Both the position numbers and the translations under genes were made by a program. The notes beneath the pieces were generated by a model that was not told the DNA's origin, searched no databases, and was given only the letters and a program-made list of their open reading frames with translations. 10,969 bases of DNA from JAFIHK01 sp041441455 (GTDB lineage Bacteria > Bacteroidota > Bacteroidia > Bacteroidales > UBA932), in NCBI GenBank assembly GCA_041441455.1, contig JASDTB010000080.1, positions 1 to 10,969 of the forward strand. Direction: 5' to 3'. Each line of letters begins with the position of its first letter. Within the stretch, counting starts at the first letter, position 1. Shown one piece after another: positions 1 through 6,163 of the stretch.

Positions 1-375
1 GTTAGCATCCACTACTGGCGAAATAGCCGCAATCGCACTCCCTCCGCAAATAGCTGTTCCCGAAGATATTAAATAAGCCATTTTTGTAGGTATCCCAATC
101 GCTTTGCCAAAAAAATAACCAATTATCATCACAGAAGAAACAGAGACGACTGTATAAAGAATGCCGTCAATTCCAGCTGCTAACGATTCATTTAGATTCA
201 TTCCAAAACCCAACCCAACAACAGAGATTTGCAAAAGATACTTCGAAAAAGTTTTCACTTTCGATTTATACAAGCATCCAAATAGAAGGGCAAACAAAAT
301 TCCAGAAAAAAGACCAACTGCAGGAGAGAGAAATAAAGAGACAACTGCGAGAAATAAGAACAATAATAATTTCAT
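1..375 (-). CDS. yeiH: YeiH-family putative sulfate exporter (N-terminal part, runs off the left edge)
   Basis: Translating the minus strand from the ATG at 375 gives 125 codons with no stop before the window edge. The product is a hydrophobic membrane protein starting MKLLLFLFLAVVSLFLSPAV. It contains the stretch SSGTAICGGSAIAAISPVV near residues 102-122, which I recognise as the family signature of YeiH/UPF0324 (Cons_hypoth698) transporters. Family members are about 320-350 residues with around ten membrane segments, so roughly a third is visible. An in-frame TAG lies a few codons upstream of the ATG, which fixes the start. The family is annotated as a putative sulfate exporter; its true substrate is poorly established. 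The LysR gene lies 62 bp upstream in the same direction, as a CysL/YeiE-type regulator would. Cotranscription is inferred; no terminator is visible in the gap. Confidence 0.88.
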   Translation of the reverse strand, partial: MKLLLFLFLAVVSLFLSPAVGLFSGILFALLFGCLYKSKVKTFSKYLLQISVVGLGFGMNLNESLAAGIDGILYTVVSVSSVMIIGYFFGKAIGIPTKMAYLISSGTAICGGSAIAAISPVVDAN

Positions 376-437
376 TTTTTTGCGGCAAATCTATCTCTAG
401 TTGTCGATAAATTGCAATACAAAAAAGTTATATGCTA

Positions 438-1328
438 TTACATTTTGTTATAAGCATTAATTATAAAGTTAATCAGCCGATCAGTAAGATCACTATTTGC
501 ACCTTGAGTGCTAACAAACATAAATTCACGTATAAACTCTAATCCCAACACATCAACAATCATTATCTCATTGTTTTTAAGCTCCCTTCTTAGAGCTGCC
601 ACAGAAATAATTGCATACGAATCGGAATTTTCTAGTAAAAAAGATTTTATACTTTCAGTGCTCCCCAATCGCAATAAAACATTCAAGTCCGATAACTTGA
701 CATTATGCTTACTGAGTTCTCTATCTATTACATCAAGAGTCCCAGACCCGCTCTCTCTCAATACAAGAGGAAGCTTTTTCAATGTCTCAATTTCAATCTC
801 TTGCTTTCGTTTACTGTTTGCCGATGCGACCAATACAAGTTCGTCTTTTGCAAAATGAGAGTACTTTAGACCAGTAGTCCGACTACCTCCCTCAACTAGT
901 CCCAAATCAACATGATGCTCAGCAACAGATTGTTCAATCTGCTCACTATTTCCACTTATCATATTAATCTCAACATCTGGAAATCTCTCGATCAATTTTG
1001 ACATTATTGGAGGAAGAATATATTGCGAGATAGTTGAGCTAGCTCCTAATTTAATTGAACCCTTAAAATTTTCTACCAACAGATTCATATCAAGACGAAG
1101 AGACTTATAATTTTCATGAATCAACTCAGCATGCTTTAAAAATACAATCCCAGCCTGTGTTAAAGAGACCATAGCTCCAGCTCTATCAAATAACTGGACT
1201 CCATACTCTGTCTCCAATTCATGAATATGACGACTCACTGCAGGCTGAGAGATATGAAGCTCCTTTGCCGCCTTGGTAAAATTTGAGTGTTTTGCAACAG
1301 CTAAAAACACCGAAAGTCTATAATTCAT
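438..1328 (-). CDS. LysR-family regulator, CysL/YeiE-like
   Basis: This is a 296-residue LysR-type transcription factor, the normal length for the family. An N-terminal winged helix-turn-helix occupies roughly residues 2-60 (NFTKAAKELHISQPAVSRHI, then LFDR). A periplasmic-binding-protein-like effector domain follows from about residue 88 (GSIKLGASSTISQYILPPIM). The wording of that domain resembles CysL/YeiE regulators of sulfur metabolism. The frame can be opened at a TTG at 1337, but the ATG at 1328 starts directly at the conserved NYRLSVFLAVAKHSNFTKAA and leaves a 13-bp gap to the lipoprotein gene upstream, so I prefer it. The downstream neighbour is a YeiH-type transporter. In E. coli yeiE and yeiH are also adjacent, which supports a sulfur or sulfite-responsive role by context. 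The effector is unknown. Confidence 0.9.
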   Translation of the reverse strand: MNYRLSVFLAVAKHSNFTKAAKELHISQPAVSRHIHELETEYGVQLFDRAGAMVSLTQAGIVFLKHAELIHENYKSLRLDMNLLVENFKGSIKLGASSTISQYILPPIMSKLIERFPDVEINMISGNSEQIEQSVAEHHVDLGLVEGGSRTTGLKYSHFAKDELVLVASANSKRKQEIEIETLKKLPLVLRESGSGTLDVIDRELSKHNVKLSDLNVLLRLGSTESIKSFLLENSDSYAIISVAALRRELKNNEIMIVDVLGLEFIREFMFVSTQGANSDLTDRLINFIINAYNKM

Positions 1329-1341
1329 ACAATTCAAATAA

Positions 1342-1932
1342 TCAATTTAAAATAATTTCACCTTCAATTCCGTCGTTAGCTAAAGGATAAATAATTACAA
1401 TCTTATTGTCGGCATTGATGTAAAACTTCATCAAATTTATCTCCTTCCACTTTACTTGTTCAAACCAATTTAGATCGAACAAAGGCTCTGCCATCTCATC
1501 GGGCATAATACATTGCTCTGCAAATGCACTCAATATCGGAACTTGCGACAAACCAAAAATTTCGAACATCTTCGAAGTATTTAAAATCTTATTATTCTTA
1601 TAATCATAATGATATACATTATATTTCATTAAACCCTCAGACATCTCCATTTGTTGTTTTTCCGACACCTTGATTGTTATGATGCTATCGTGAATAAAAA
1701 ATTCTGAACTAATTGAGTATTTTTGCCCATCATTATTAGCACGATAATCATTAATAATTGCTTTATAATCATTTATAATTTTTTCATTCAAACTTGAACA
1801 CTCCTTATCACCTTTGAATATTTTTATTAGGCTTACATTTGGAGCCAACATAAATGGCTTGGTAATTAATAAATCTTTATTTGCACAGTTGAAGAGAATA
1901 AAAGCAGCAAACAAGAATGCTAAATGTCTCAT
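1342..1932 (-). CDS. Lipoprotein of unknown function, possible DUF3298-like C-terminus
   Basis: The 196-residue product begins with a short hydrophobic signal ending in FILFNCANKD, so Cys16 is a likely lipidation site, and the asparagine and lysine just after it fit a surface or outer-membrane lipoprotein. The C-terminal half (YHYDYKNNKILNTSKMFEIF near residues 107-126 and KFYINADNKIVIIYPLANDG near 169-188) is laid out like DUF3298/RsiV-type domains. This is a tentative pattern match only. Its stop lies 13 bp before the preferred start of the LysR gene, so it probably leads the lipoprotein, lysR, yeiH transcript. I saw no good Bacteroidales promoter; the nearest is an imperfect -7 element (TAACTTTA on the minus strand, 1955-1962). 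I do not recognise the protein, and its link to sulfur transport rests on position alone. Confidence 0.75.
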   Translation of the reverse strand: MRHLAFLFAAFILFNCANKDLLITKPFMLAPNVSLIKIFKGDKECSSLNEKIINDYKAIINDYRANNDGQKYSISSEFFIHDSIITIKVSEKQQMEMSEGLMKYNVYHYDYKNNKILNTSKMFEIFGLSQVPILSAFAEQCIMPDEMAEPLFDLNWFEQVKWKEINLMKFYINADNKIVIIYPLANDGIEGEIILN

Positions 1933-1969
1933 AATAGAAGTTTTTAAGAATATTTAAAGTTAAAAATTA

Positions 1970-2001
1970 TTTGATTGGCACCATAATTGCTTTTATTTTT
2001 G
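1970..2001 (+). promoter_or_regulatory. Bacteroidales-type promoter for the cat-like gene
   Basis: TTTG at 1970-1973 is followed after 20 bp by TATTTTTG at 1994-2001. This matches the TTTG, N19-21, TAnnTTTG promoter described for Bacteroides at every defined base. Transcription should begin at about 2005-2008, leaving an unusually long leader of about 125 nt before the acetyltransferase start at 2133. Confidence 0.72.
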
Positions 2002-2015
2002 CAAACAATTTCATC

Positions 2016-2081
2016 ATGAAAACTTTATCTATAGCCAGAGAGAGAAAGATATGCAAAAGACGCATGGAAGGTATATTATAG
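2016..2081 (+). CDS. Possible 21-residue leader peptide upstream of cat
   Basis: An ATG about 10 nt after the predicted transcription start opens a short frame, MKTLSIARERKICKRRMEGI then a leucine and TAG. It lies entirely in the leader of the acetyltransferase mRNA. It is rich in Arg and Lys and starts with the same MKTL as the acetyltransferase itself, so it could also be a relic of a duplicated start. Leader peptides that control translation are known for inducible cat genes of Gram-positive bacteria, which is the reason to note it. I could not find a convincing pair of alternative hairpins, so regulatory use is speculative. Confidence 0.25.
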   Translation: MKTLSIARERKICKRRMEGIL

Positions 2082-2132
2082 AGGCGAAGAGATAAGAGGC
2101 ACTTCCCCCTCAACATTTAGAATAAATTAAAA

Positions 2133-2768
2133 ATGAAAACATTACTAGACATCGAAAATTGGAACAGAAAGGAACATTTTCATTTTTTCAGCAAATTTGA
2201 AGAACCTTTTTGGGGAGCTACAGTTGAGGTTGAGTGTACTAGTGCGTACAAAATATGTAAAGAAAATGGCTTTTCATTTTTCCTTTATTACCTTCATTCG
2301 TCTCTACTTGCAGCAAATAAAATCGAATCATTTAGATATAGAATTCTTAATGATCAAGTATTTATATATGATAAAATTGATGCATCGCCAACAATAAATA
2401 GAGAAAATGGGACTTTTGGTTTTGGATATATGCCCTTTGATGAAAATTTTCTCACATTTCAAGAGTCTGCAAGACAAGAAATTATTCGAGTTAAGAGTTC
2501 GACAGAGCTAATTCCTGCTACCTCTGGTGAAAATGTAATCCACTATTCATCATTGCCTTGGATTAAATTCACATCAATGTCTCATGCACGAAGTTACTCA
2601 TTCCCAGATAGCTGCCCAAAAATCACCTTTGGCAAATTGACCGAACAAGGTGATAAAAAAGTCTTACCAATATCAATACATGTTCATCATGCCTTAGTCG
2701 ATGGCTATCATGTTGGATTGTTTATTGAAGAATTTCAAACTATATTAAACCAAAATTTCTCAAGATGA
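2133..2768 (+). CDS. Chloramphenicol acetyltransferase, CatA-type
   Basis: At 211 residues this is close to the usual 213-219 of the classical trimeric chloramphenicol O-acetyltransferases, cytoplasmic enzymes that acetylate the drug with acetyl-CoA. Near the N-terminus WNRKEHFHFF corresponds to WHRKEHFEAF of CAT I; Arg12 would match the Arg18 that pairs with the active-site Asp. The catalytic block is VHHALVDGYHVG, with His186 as the general base (His195 in CAT III) and Asp190 matching Asp199. Ser139 in SSLPW lies exactly 47 residues before the catalytic His, as Ser148 does in CAT III. All key residues are therefore present and the enzyme is probably active. The middle region diverges from the plasmid-borne CATs I can recall, so the true substrate may be another hydroxylated compound. 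It has its own promoter and overlaps the next ORF by ATGA. Confidence 0.85.
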   Translation: MKTLLDIENWNRKEHFHFFSKFEEPFWGATVEVECTSAYKICKENGFSFFLYYLHSSLLAANKIESFRYRILNDQVFIYDKIDASPTINRENGTFGFGYMPFDENFLTFQESARQEIIRVKSSTELIPATSGENVIHYSSLPWIKFTSMSHARSYSFPDSCPKITFGKLTEQGDKKVLPISIHVHHALVDGYHVGLFIEEFQTILNQNFSR

Positions 2769-3013
2769 AAAAATTAAGAATCACTCAGAGTGATTATGTC
2801 AAAGCTCACCGCAAAGCTAGCCGTGAAGCGGAGATTGAGAATCACAAACGCCCCCTCACAGTTAAAAGGGTGCACAAATCGAAAAAGGCATACGACCGCA
2901 AACGCTTAAGGGCAGACGATAAAAAGGGTCTGCCCTTATTATTTAGCCTCAAAGTACTCCGATGGAGTCTTACCAGTAAATTGTCTGAAATTACGCAAAG
3001 CTGTGCTGCGTGA
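2765..3013 (+). CDS. Small, very basic protein whose frame runs through its own terminator
   Basis: This ORF starts inside the stop of the acetyltransferase gene (ATGA), so its translation is probably coupled to it. The first 50 or so residues look like a real small protein: MKKLRITQSDYVKAHRKASR, a short acidic stretch, then VKRVHKSKKAYDRKRLRA, with Lys and Arg making up over a third of the residues. I have the impression that short Bacteroidota proteins with a VHKSKK-YDRK motif are common, but I cannot verify that. From codon 49 the frame enters a perfect hairpin (2907-2938) with a U-rich tail, and no stop appears until 3013, which lies 75 bp inside the antisense AraC gene. Transcripts ending at the hairpin would stop at about codon 59-60 with no stop codon. 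The last 25 or so residues (after GLPLLF) are probably not a conserved part of the protein. Function unknown; see the finding on arfA-like layout. Confidence 0.6.
   Translation: MKKLRITQSDYVKAHRKASREAEIENHKRPLTVKRVHKSKKAYDRKRLRADDKKGLPLLFSLKVLRWSLTSKLSEITQSCAA
2907..2944. terminator. Bidirectional intrinsic terminator between the small basic ORF and the AraC gene
   Basis: TAAGGGCAGAC (2907-2917) pairs perfectly over 11 bp with GTCTGCCCTTA (2928-2938) around a 10-nt loop. On the plus strand it is followed by TTATTT, a fair U-rich tail. On the minus strand the hairpin begins at the final bases of the AraC stop region, but its tail (AGCGTTTG) is poorer. It therefore serves the plus-strand transcript best and probably both. 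Confidence 0.8.
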
Positions 3014-3991
3014 GCGGAAGCCAACAAAAAAGAAAGCATCCTGATAATTATCAATCTCACCAGATTCTATCTGCTTTAAAAAGTCTTCAACGCGTAAACG
3101 ATTTATGTAATTAGTATAATTTTCGTACCCACTCTCCCTCAACACTTGCGCTAAAGTTGTTCTATTAGTACAAAGCTCCGAAGCTAAAGTATTTAAAGAC
3201 AAATCAGGATCACGCCATGCACTGCTCTTCTTCATTAACACATCAAGTCTGTCAATCAATACATTATTCTTCGGCTCCGCTACTTGCTTCTTGACAACTG
3301 TCTCTTCCACAGGCGTTCCTATCAAACGATCGAACAGCTCTAAGTATATCCTATAAAGATTACATCCAACACCAACATAATAATATAATATACTCACAAT
3401 CGGGTGATTATAAATCAACACTACTAGATATGCGATAAGGGTAATGAAAAATGGAATCGTGTATTTTGTAATCCAAACGTTGTCTGTGTTTTTGTAACGA
3501 CCATATCTATGTAAAACAATGATGAATAAACTTGGAATAAGTATCATCAGAGCTAAAAAGAGGCGGAAAATAACATCAAAGTCGCCAATATTTGGAATCA
3601 TCTCTAGAATAGACTTATATGGAGTGTACTCAACTCCAAATAATAATGTGATATTATAGAGAATAACAAGAAAGATAAACGGAGAGAAAAGGTAAAATGT
3701 ACGTTTTAAATTAAGCCAACGAGGAGATATCACCTCTATTGGGTATATGAGATTTATAATTACCATGAAAATTGCTACCAACAGCATCTTCGCTGAAACT
3801 ACAAAATCTGGAGCAACACCATTTATCGAGTCGATAAATCGTGGTAAGTAATTAAAAACAGATGTAAATACTATTGCAGCGAGAATTGTTCTTGCGCGCT
3901 CACCTGTTTTTCTGCGCACAAATAGCAAGAAAGAAGCTAAAAAACAGATTATTGCGCCTGCGAAAGTAGTCGCGATGTATATGTATTGCAT
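2939..3991 (-). CDS. Membrane-anchored AraC-family transcription regulator
   Basis: The 350-residue protein has two parts. Residues 1 to about 220 are strongly hydrophobic and form around six or seven membrane helices (for example IATTFAGAIICFLASFLLFV at the start). Residues from about 249 to 350 are an AraC/XylS DNA-binding domain with two helix-turn-helix units: the first around LSLNTLASELCTNRTTLAQV, the second around DAFFFVGFRSRSTALRNFRQ, ending in the typical FTGKTPSEYF. Membrane-embedded AraC regulators of this layout are common in Bacteroidota and are thought to sense an envelope or extracellular signal. The ATG at 3991 follows a -7-like element, and two 17-bp direct repeats lie just upstream, so autoregulation is likely. 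The nearby metallophosphoesterase gene is divergent and a possible target. The signal is unknown. Confidence 0.88.
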   Translation of the reverse strand: MQYIYIATTFAGAIICFLASFLLFVRRKTGERARTILAAIVFTSVFNYLPRFIDSINGVAPDFVVSAKMLLVAIFMVIINLIYPIEVISPRWLNLKRTFYLFSPFIFLVILYNITLLFGVEYTPYKSILEMIPNIGDFDVIFRLFLALMILIPSLFIIVLHRYGRYKNTDNVWITKYTIPFFITLIAYLVVLIYNHPIVSILYYYVGVGCNLYRIYLELFDRLIGTPVEETVVKKQVAEPKNNVLIDRLDVLMKKSSAWRDPDLSLNTLASELCTNRTTLAQVLRESGYENYTNYINRLRVEDFLKQIESGEIDNYQDAFFFVGFRSRSTALRNFRQFTGKTPSEYFEAK

Positions 3992-4014
3992 GTTTTAAAA
4001 ACCTTATTGGCATG

Positions 4015-4022
4015 CAAAAATA
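4015..4022 (-). promoter_or_regulatory. -7 promoter element of the AraC gene
   Basis: On the minus strand TATTTTTG fits TAnnTTTG and lies 23 bp before the AraC start codon. No clear -33 TTTG is present at the expected distance. The first direct repeat (4042-4058) occupies that position instead, which suggests the promoter depends on a bound regulator. Confidence 0.5.
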
Positions 4023-4041
4023 CAATAAAACAGCGATATAT

Positions 4042-4080
4042 TTTGTAAAAATGGAACAAAAGGTTTGTAAAAATGAAACA
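4042..4080. promoter_or_regulatory. Two 17-bp direct repeats, candidate AraC-type operator
   Basis: TTTGTAAAAATGGAACA (4042-4058) and TTTGTAAAAATGAAACA (4064-4080) differ at one base and are offset by exactly 22 bp, about two turns of DNA. AraC-family proteins often bind direct-repeat half-sites on one face of the helix about 21 bp apart. The repeats lie just upstream of the -7 element of the membrane AraC gene, so that protein is the obvious candidate to bind them. Confidence 0.6.
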
Positions 4081-4098
4081 TGCCATATTCACTTTAGC

Positions 4099-4224
4099 AA
4101 TACTTTTGTGTCGAAGTATTAAACGCTTAGACATACATACTAAGAATCCACGATAATTAAACTATAGAACAAGGCTAGTTCTCGATACCCAAAAACAGGC
4201 TCTATTAAGATGTTTGTTTTTGGG
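4099..4224. other. Two inverted repeats in the AraC-metallophosphoesterase intergenic region
   Basis: AATACTT (4099-4105) pairs with AAGTATT (4114-4120) across 8 nt, and CCCAAAAACA (4188-4197) pairs perfectly with TGTTTTTGGG (4215-4224) across 17 nt. A smaller AGAAC/GTTCT pair lies between them. No U-tract follows the larger stem, so it is not a normal terminator. They lie in the 5' region of the metallophosphoesterase gene (start 4320) and may be operators or mRNA leader structure. No clear promoter was found for that gene; the rest of the gap is AT-rich without recognisable features. Confidence 0.35.
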
Positions 4225-4319
4225 ATTATCTATTATCTAAATCTTTATTCTGCATTTTTATACTTAATAGTTAAATTCGCTGTAAATTAACTGCAACAAG
4301 CATTAAATAAACATAAATT

Positions 4320-5684
4320 ATGAAAAAGTTCATTTCATTACTCCTCTCTTTAACATCAATTTTCTATTTATCAGCTTGCACTATAATTTATTCAAAATCT
4401 TCTGATAACCCATTTGACAGTATTACCGAGAGCAGCGATACAACAAGAGACAAAATTGTAATCATTAGCGACTTACACTTAGGCAATGATCTTTCGTATT
4501 CCGAAAATGTTAAGCATTTAGGACGATTAGTCGACTTTTTGAAAGAGATCAGATCGTCAGAAACAGTAAAAGAGTTAGTATTTGGTGGAGATTTGTTAGA
4601 CGAATGGTATATCCCAACTAGATCTGACACTTACGGTGGCGGGACACAAGCTGACTTTGTTAAAAAGACAGTTGCTGCCAACAAAGAGGTTTTTGAAGTA
4701 ATTAATGGTATTATCACAGATGGAAAAGTCAAGGTTACTTACGTTCCGGGTAACCATGATATGGGCTTCACTCCAGAAAATATCGATTTAGCAATGCCTG
4801 GCATCAACCAAGCTAGAGATGCTGTCAACAAAACTGAGGTAGGCACATACACTCCAGATGGTTTTCCTCAAATTGCAATTGAACACTCACACAGATACGA
4901 CTTCTTTTGTTCATTATGTCCAAATGCAAATGAAGCAGATGCAAAAGGAGCAATTTTTCCTCCAGGCTACTTCTTTGCTAGAATAGCAGCAAACTCTTTT
5001 ACAGATCCTACTACTCCAGAGGCTGCGACAAAAGTTCCAGAGGCAAAACTATACGATAGCACCAATGCTGAACAAAAGACTAAGTTTATCTACTACACTC
5101 TTTGGAATAAAGTTTTGACCGGATTGATCTTTGTAAAAGATGATTTCAACGAACCAATAATCACCACAAATATTGGAAATTTCACAAAAACATATTCAAT
5201 CAACGATCTTCTTCCGAAAAATGATCCAAAGAACAAGAGTCTAGTAATCAATCTGTACAACGGAATCTTTACTCAAAAGAATTGGGAAGAGCGTCTTGCA
5301 TTCAACAATGTCCCAATTGTAACACCTATTGATTCGGCTATTAAAGGCAGCCTTGCTACTTCATTTATTGACAATCAATCAAATACTCAATACTTTAACA
5401 ATAGTGCAAGTGAAAAACGAATTGTGGTTTTCGGACATACACACATCCCTATGATCAAGACCTTTACAAACGCAAAGGGTCAAGAGTGCATTTATGCAAA
5501 CTCAGGAACTTGGGAAGACAAGAAGAGTAGAGACAAAAATGTTGCAATAGATCAAGATGTAGAAAACATGGACTTTATTGTAATTTATCCAGCAGCATCA
5601 AATAAAAACAAAGTTCAAGTAGCTCAATACCAATACGTACGCGGCAAACACGAACTAAAAGACTCGAAATCAATTGAGCTATAA
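4320..5684 (+). CDS. Metallophosphoesterase lipoprotein (calcineurin-like)
   Basis: This is a 454-residue predicted lipoprotein: a signal peptide ending in YLSAC places the lipidated Cys at residue 20. All metal-binding motifs of the calcineurin-like phosphoesterase fold are present in order: SDLHLG (Asp51, His53), GGDLLDEW (Asp91), VPGNHDM (Asn145, His146), EHSHRYD (around His189) and FGHTHIP (His373, His375), followed by NSGTWED. It is therefore probably an active di-metal hydrolase outside the cytoplasm. The DLHLG and GDLLDEW wording resembles the LpxH/UDP-diacylglucosamine hydrolase-like branch, but LpxH is about 240 residues and cytoplasmic, so the substrate here is unknown. An insertion of roughly 170 residues (about 196-365) between the fourth and fifth motifs is probably a lid or binding domain. 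It is a single-gene transcript closed by a strong terminator. Confidence 0.88.
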   Translation: MKKFISLLLSLTSIFYLSACTIIYSKSSDNPFDSITESSDTTRDKIVIISDLHLGNDLSYSENVKHLGRLVDFLKEIRSSETVKELVFGGDLLDEWYIPTRSDTYGGGTQADFVKKTVAANKEVFEVINGIITDGKVKVTYVPGNHDMGFTPENIDLAMPGINQARDAVNKTEVGTYTPDGFPQIAIEHSHRYDFFCSLCPNANEADAKGAIFPPGYFFARIAANSFTDPTTPEAATKVPEAKLYDSTNAEQKTKFIYYTLWNKVLTGLIFVKDDFNEPIITTNIGNFTKTYSINDLLPKNDPKNKSLVINLYNGIFTQKNWEERLAFNNVPIVTPIDSAIKGSLATSFIDNQSNTQYFNNSASEKRIVVFGHTHIPMIKTFTNAKGQECIYANSGTWEDKKSRDKNVAIDQDVENMDFIVIYPAASNKNKVQVAQYQYVRGKHELKDSKSIEL

Positions 5685-5723
5685 GAGATTTAAGACAATT
5701 CCGAAATATTCAATACGTATTAC

Positions 5724-5764
5724 AAGGGTAACTAAAATGTTTTTAGTTGCCCTTTCTCTTTTCC
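5724..5764 (+). terminator. Strong intrinsic terminator of the metallophosphoesterase gene
   Basis: AAGGGTAACTAAAA (5724-5737) pairs with TTTTAGTTGCCCTT (5741-5754) over 14 bp with one T-G wobble around the loop TGT, followed by a pyrimidine-rich run (TCTCTTTTCC). It starts 39 bp after the stop codon. Confidence 0.88.
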
Positions 5765-5944
5765 TTCCACAACATTGAAGCTTATGGGTAGTCGGGCAGA
5801 CACCCCCTAGCCTGCATGTATTTGCAAAATATTCAGATAATCAACAATATAGCTCTTGCGATATTGTAGACATAAATTGTAGGAACTTGTTCAGAAGATA
5901 CATATATCTTATTCGGTTTAATTCAGACATAATATCTCGATTCT

Positions 5945-6030
5945 AATGGTGCTTCGCAAGTGATATGCTCAGCTGCGCTTCGCGGAAAATGGTGCTTCGC
6001 AAGTTAAGAGCTCAGCATCGCTTCGCCCTC
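5945..6030. repeat. Tandem duplication of a 43-bp GC-rich unit
   Basis: Unit 1 (5945-5987) and unit 2 (5988-6030) both begin AATGGTGCTTCGCAAGT, share GCTCAGC in the middle and end with CGCTTCGC; about three quarters of the bases agree. GCTTCGC occurs four times in 86 bp, twice per unit, and the segment stands out from AT-rich surroundings. Confidence 0.75.
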
Positions 6031-6059
6031 TCCGGAACATCACATGTAATTTGTATTCG

Positions 6060-6113
6060 AGATATATTAGTCTGAAATTGTATCTTAGTTTGAAGTTGTA
6101 TCTTAGTTTGAAG
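6060..6113. repeat. Three copies of an 18-bp tandem repeat
   Basis: TTGTATCTTAGTTTGAAG occurs twice without mismatch at 6078-6095 and 6096-6113, and a diverged copy (about 12 of 18 bases) precedes it at 6060-6077. Because 18 is a multiple of three, it encodes a repeated LQTKIQ in a minus-strand frame that I do not regard as a gene. Confidence 0.8.
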
Positions 6114-6163
6114 CCAAGTTTTCAAATAGAGGCTATGCGTCTCATAGTCAATGCGTTTTGCGA

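Noticed and set aside
161..400. Plus-strand 79-codon ORF
   Set aside because: It is antisense to the YeiH gene, whose frame carries clear family motifs.
508..858. Plus-strand 116-codon ORF
   Set aside because: Antisense shadow of the LysR effector domain; Ser-, Asn- and Ile-rich without any motif.
3949..4134. Minus-strand ORF covering the AraC promoter
   Set aside because: It lies over the direct repeats and the -7 element and shows no protein family pattern.
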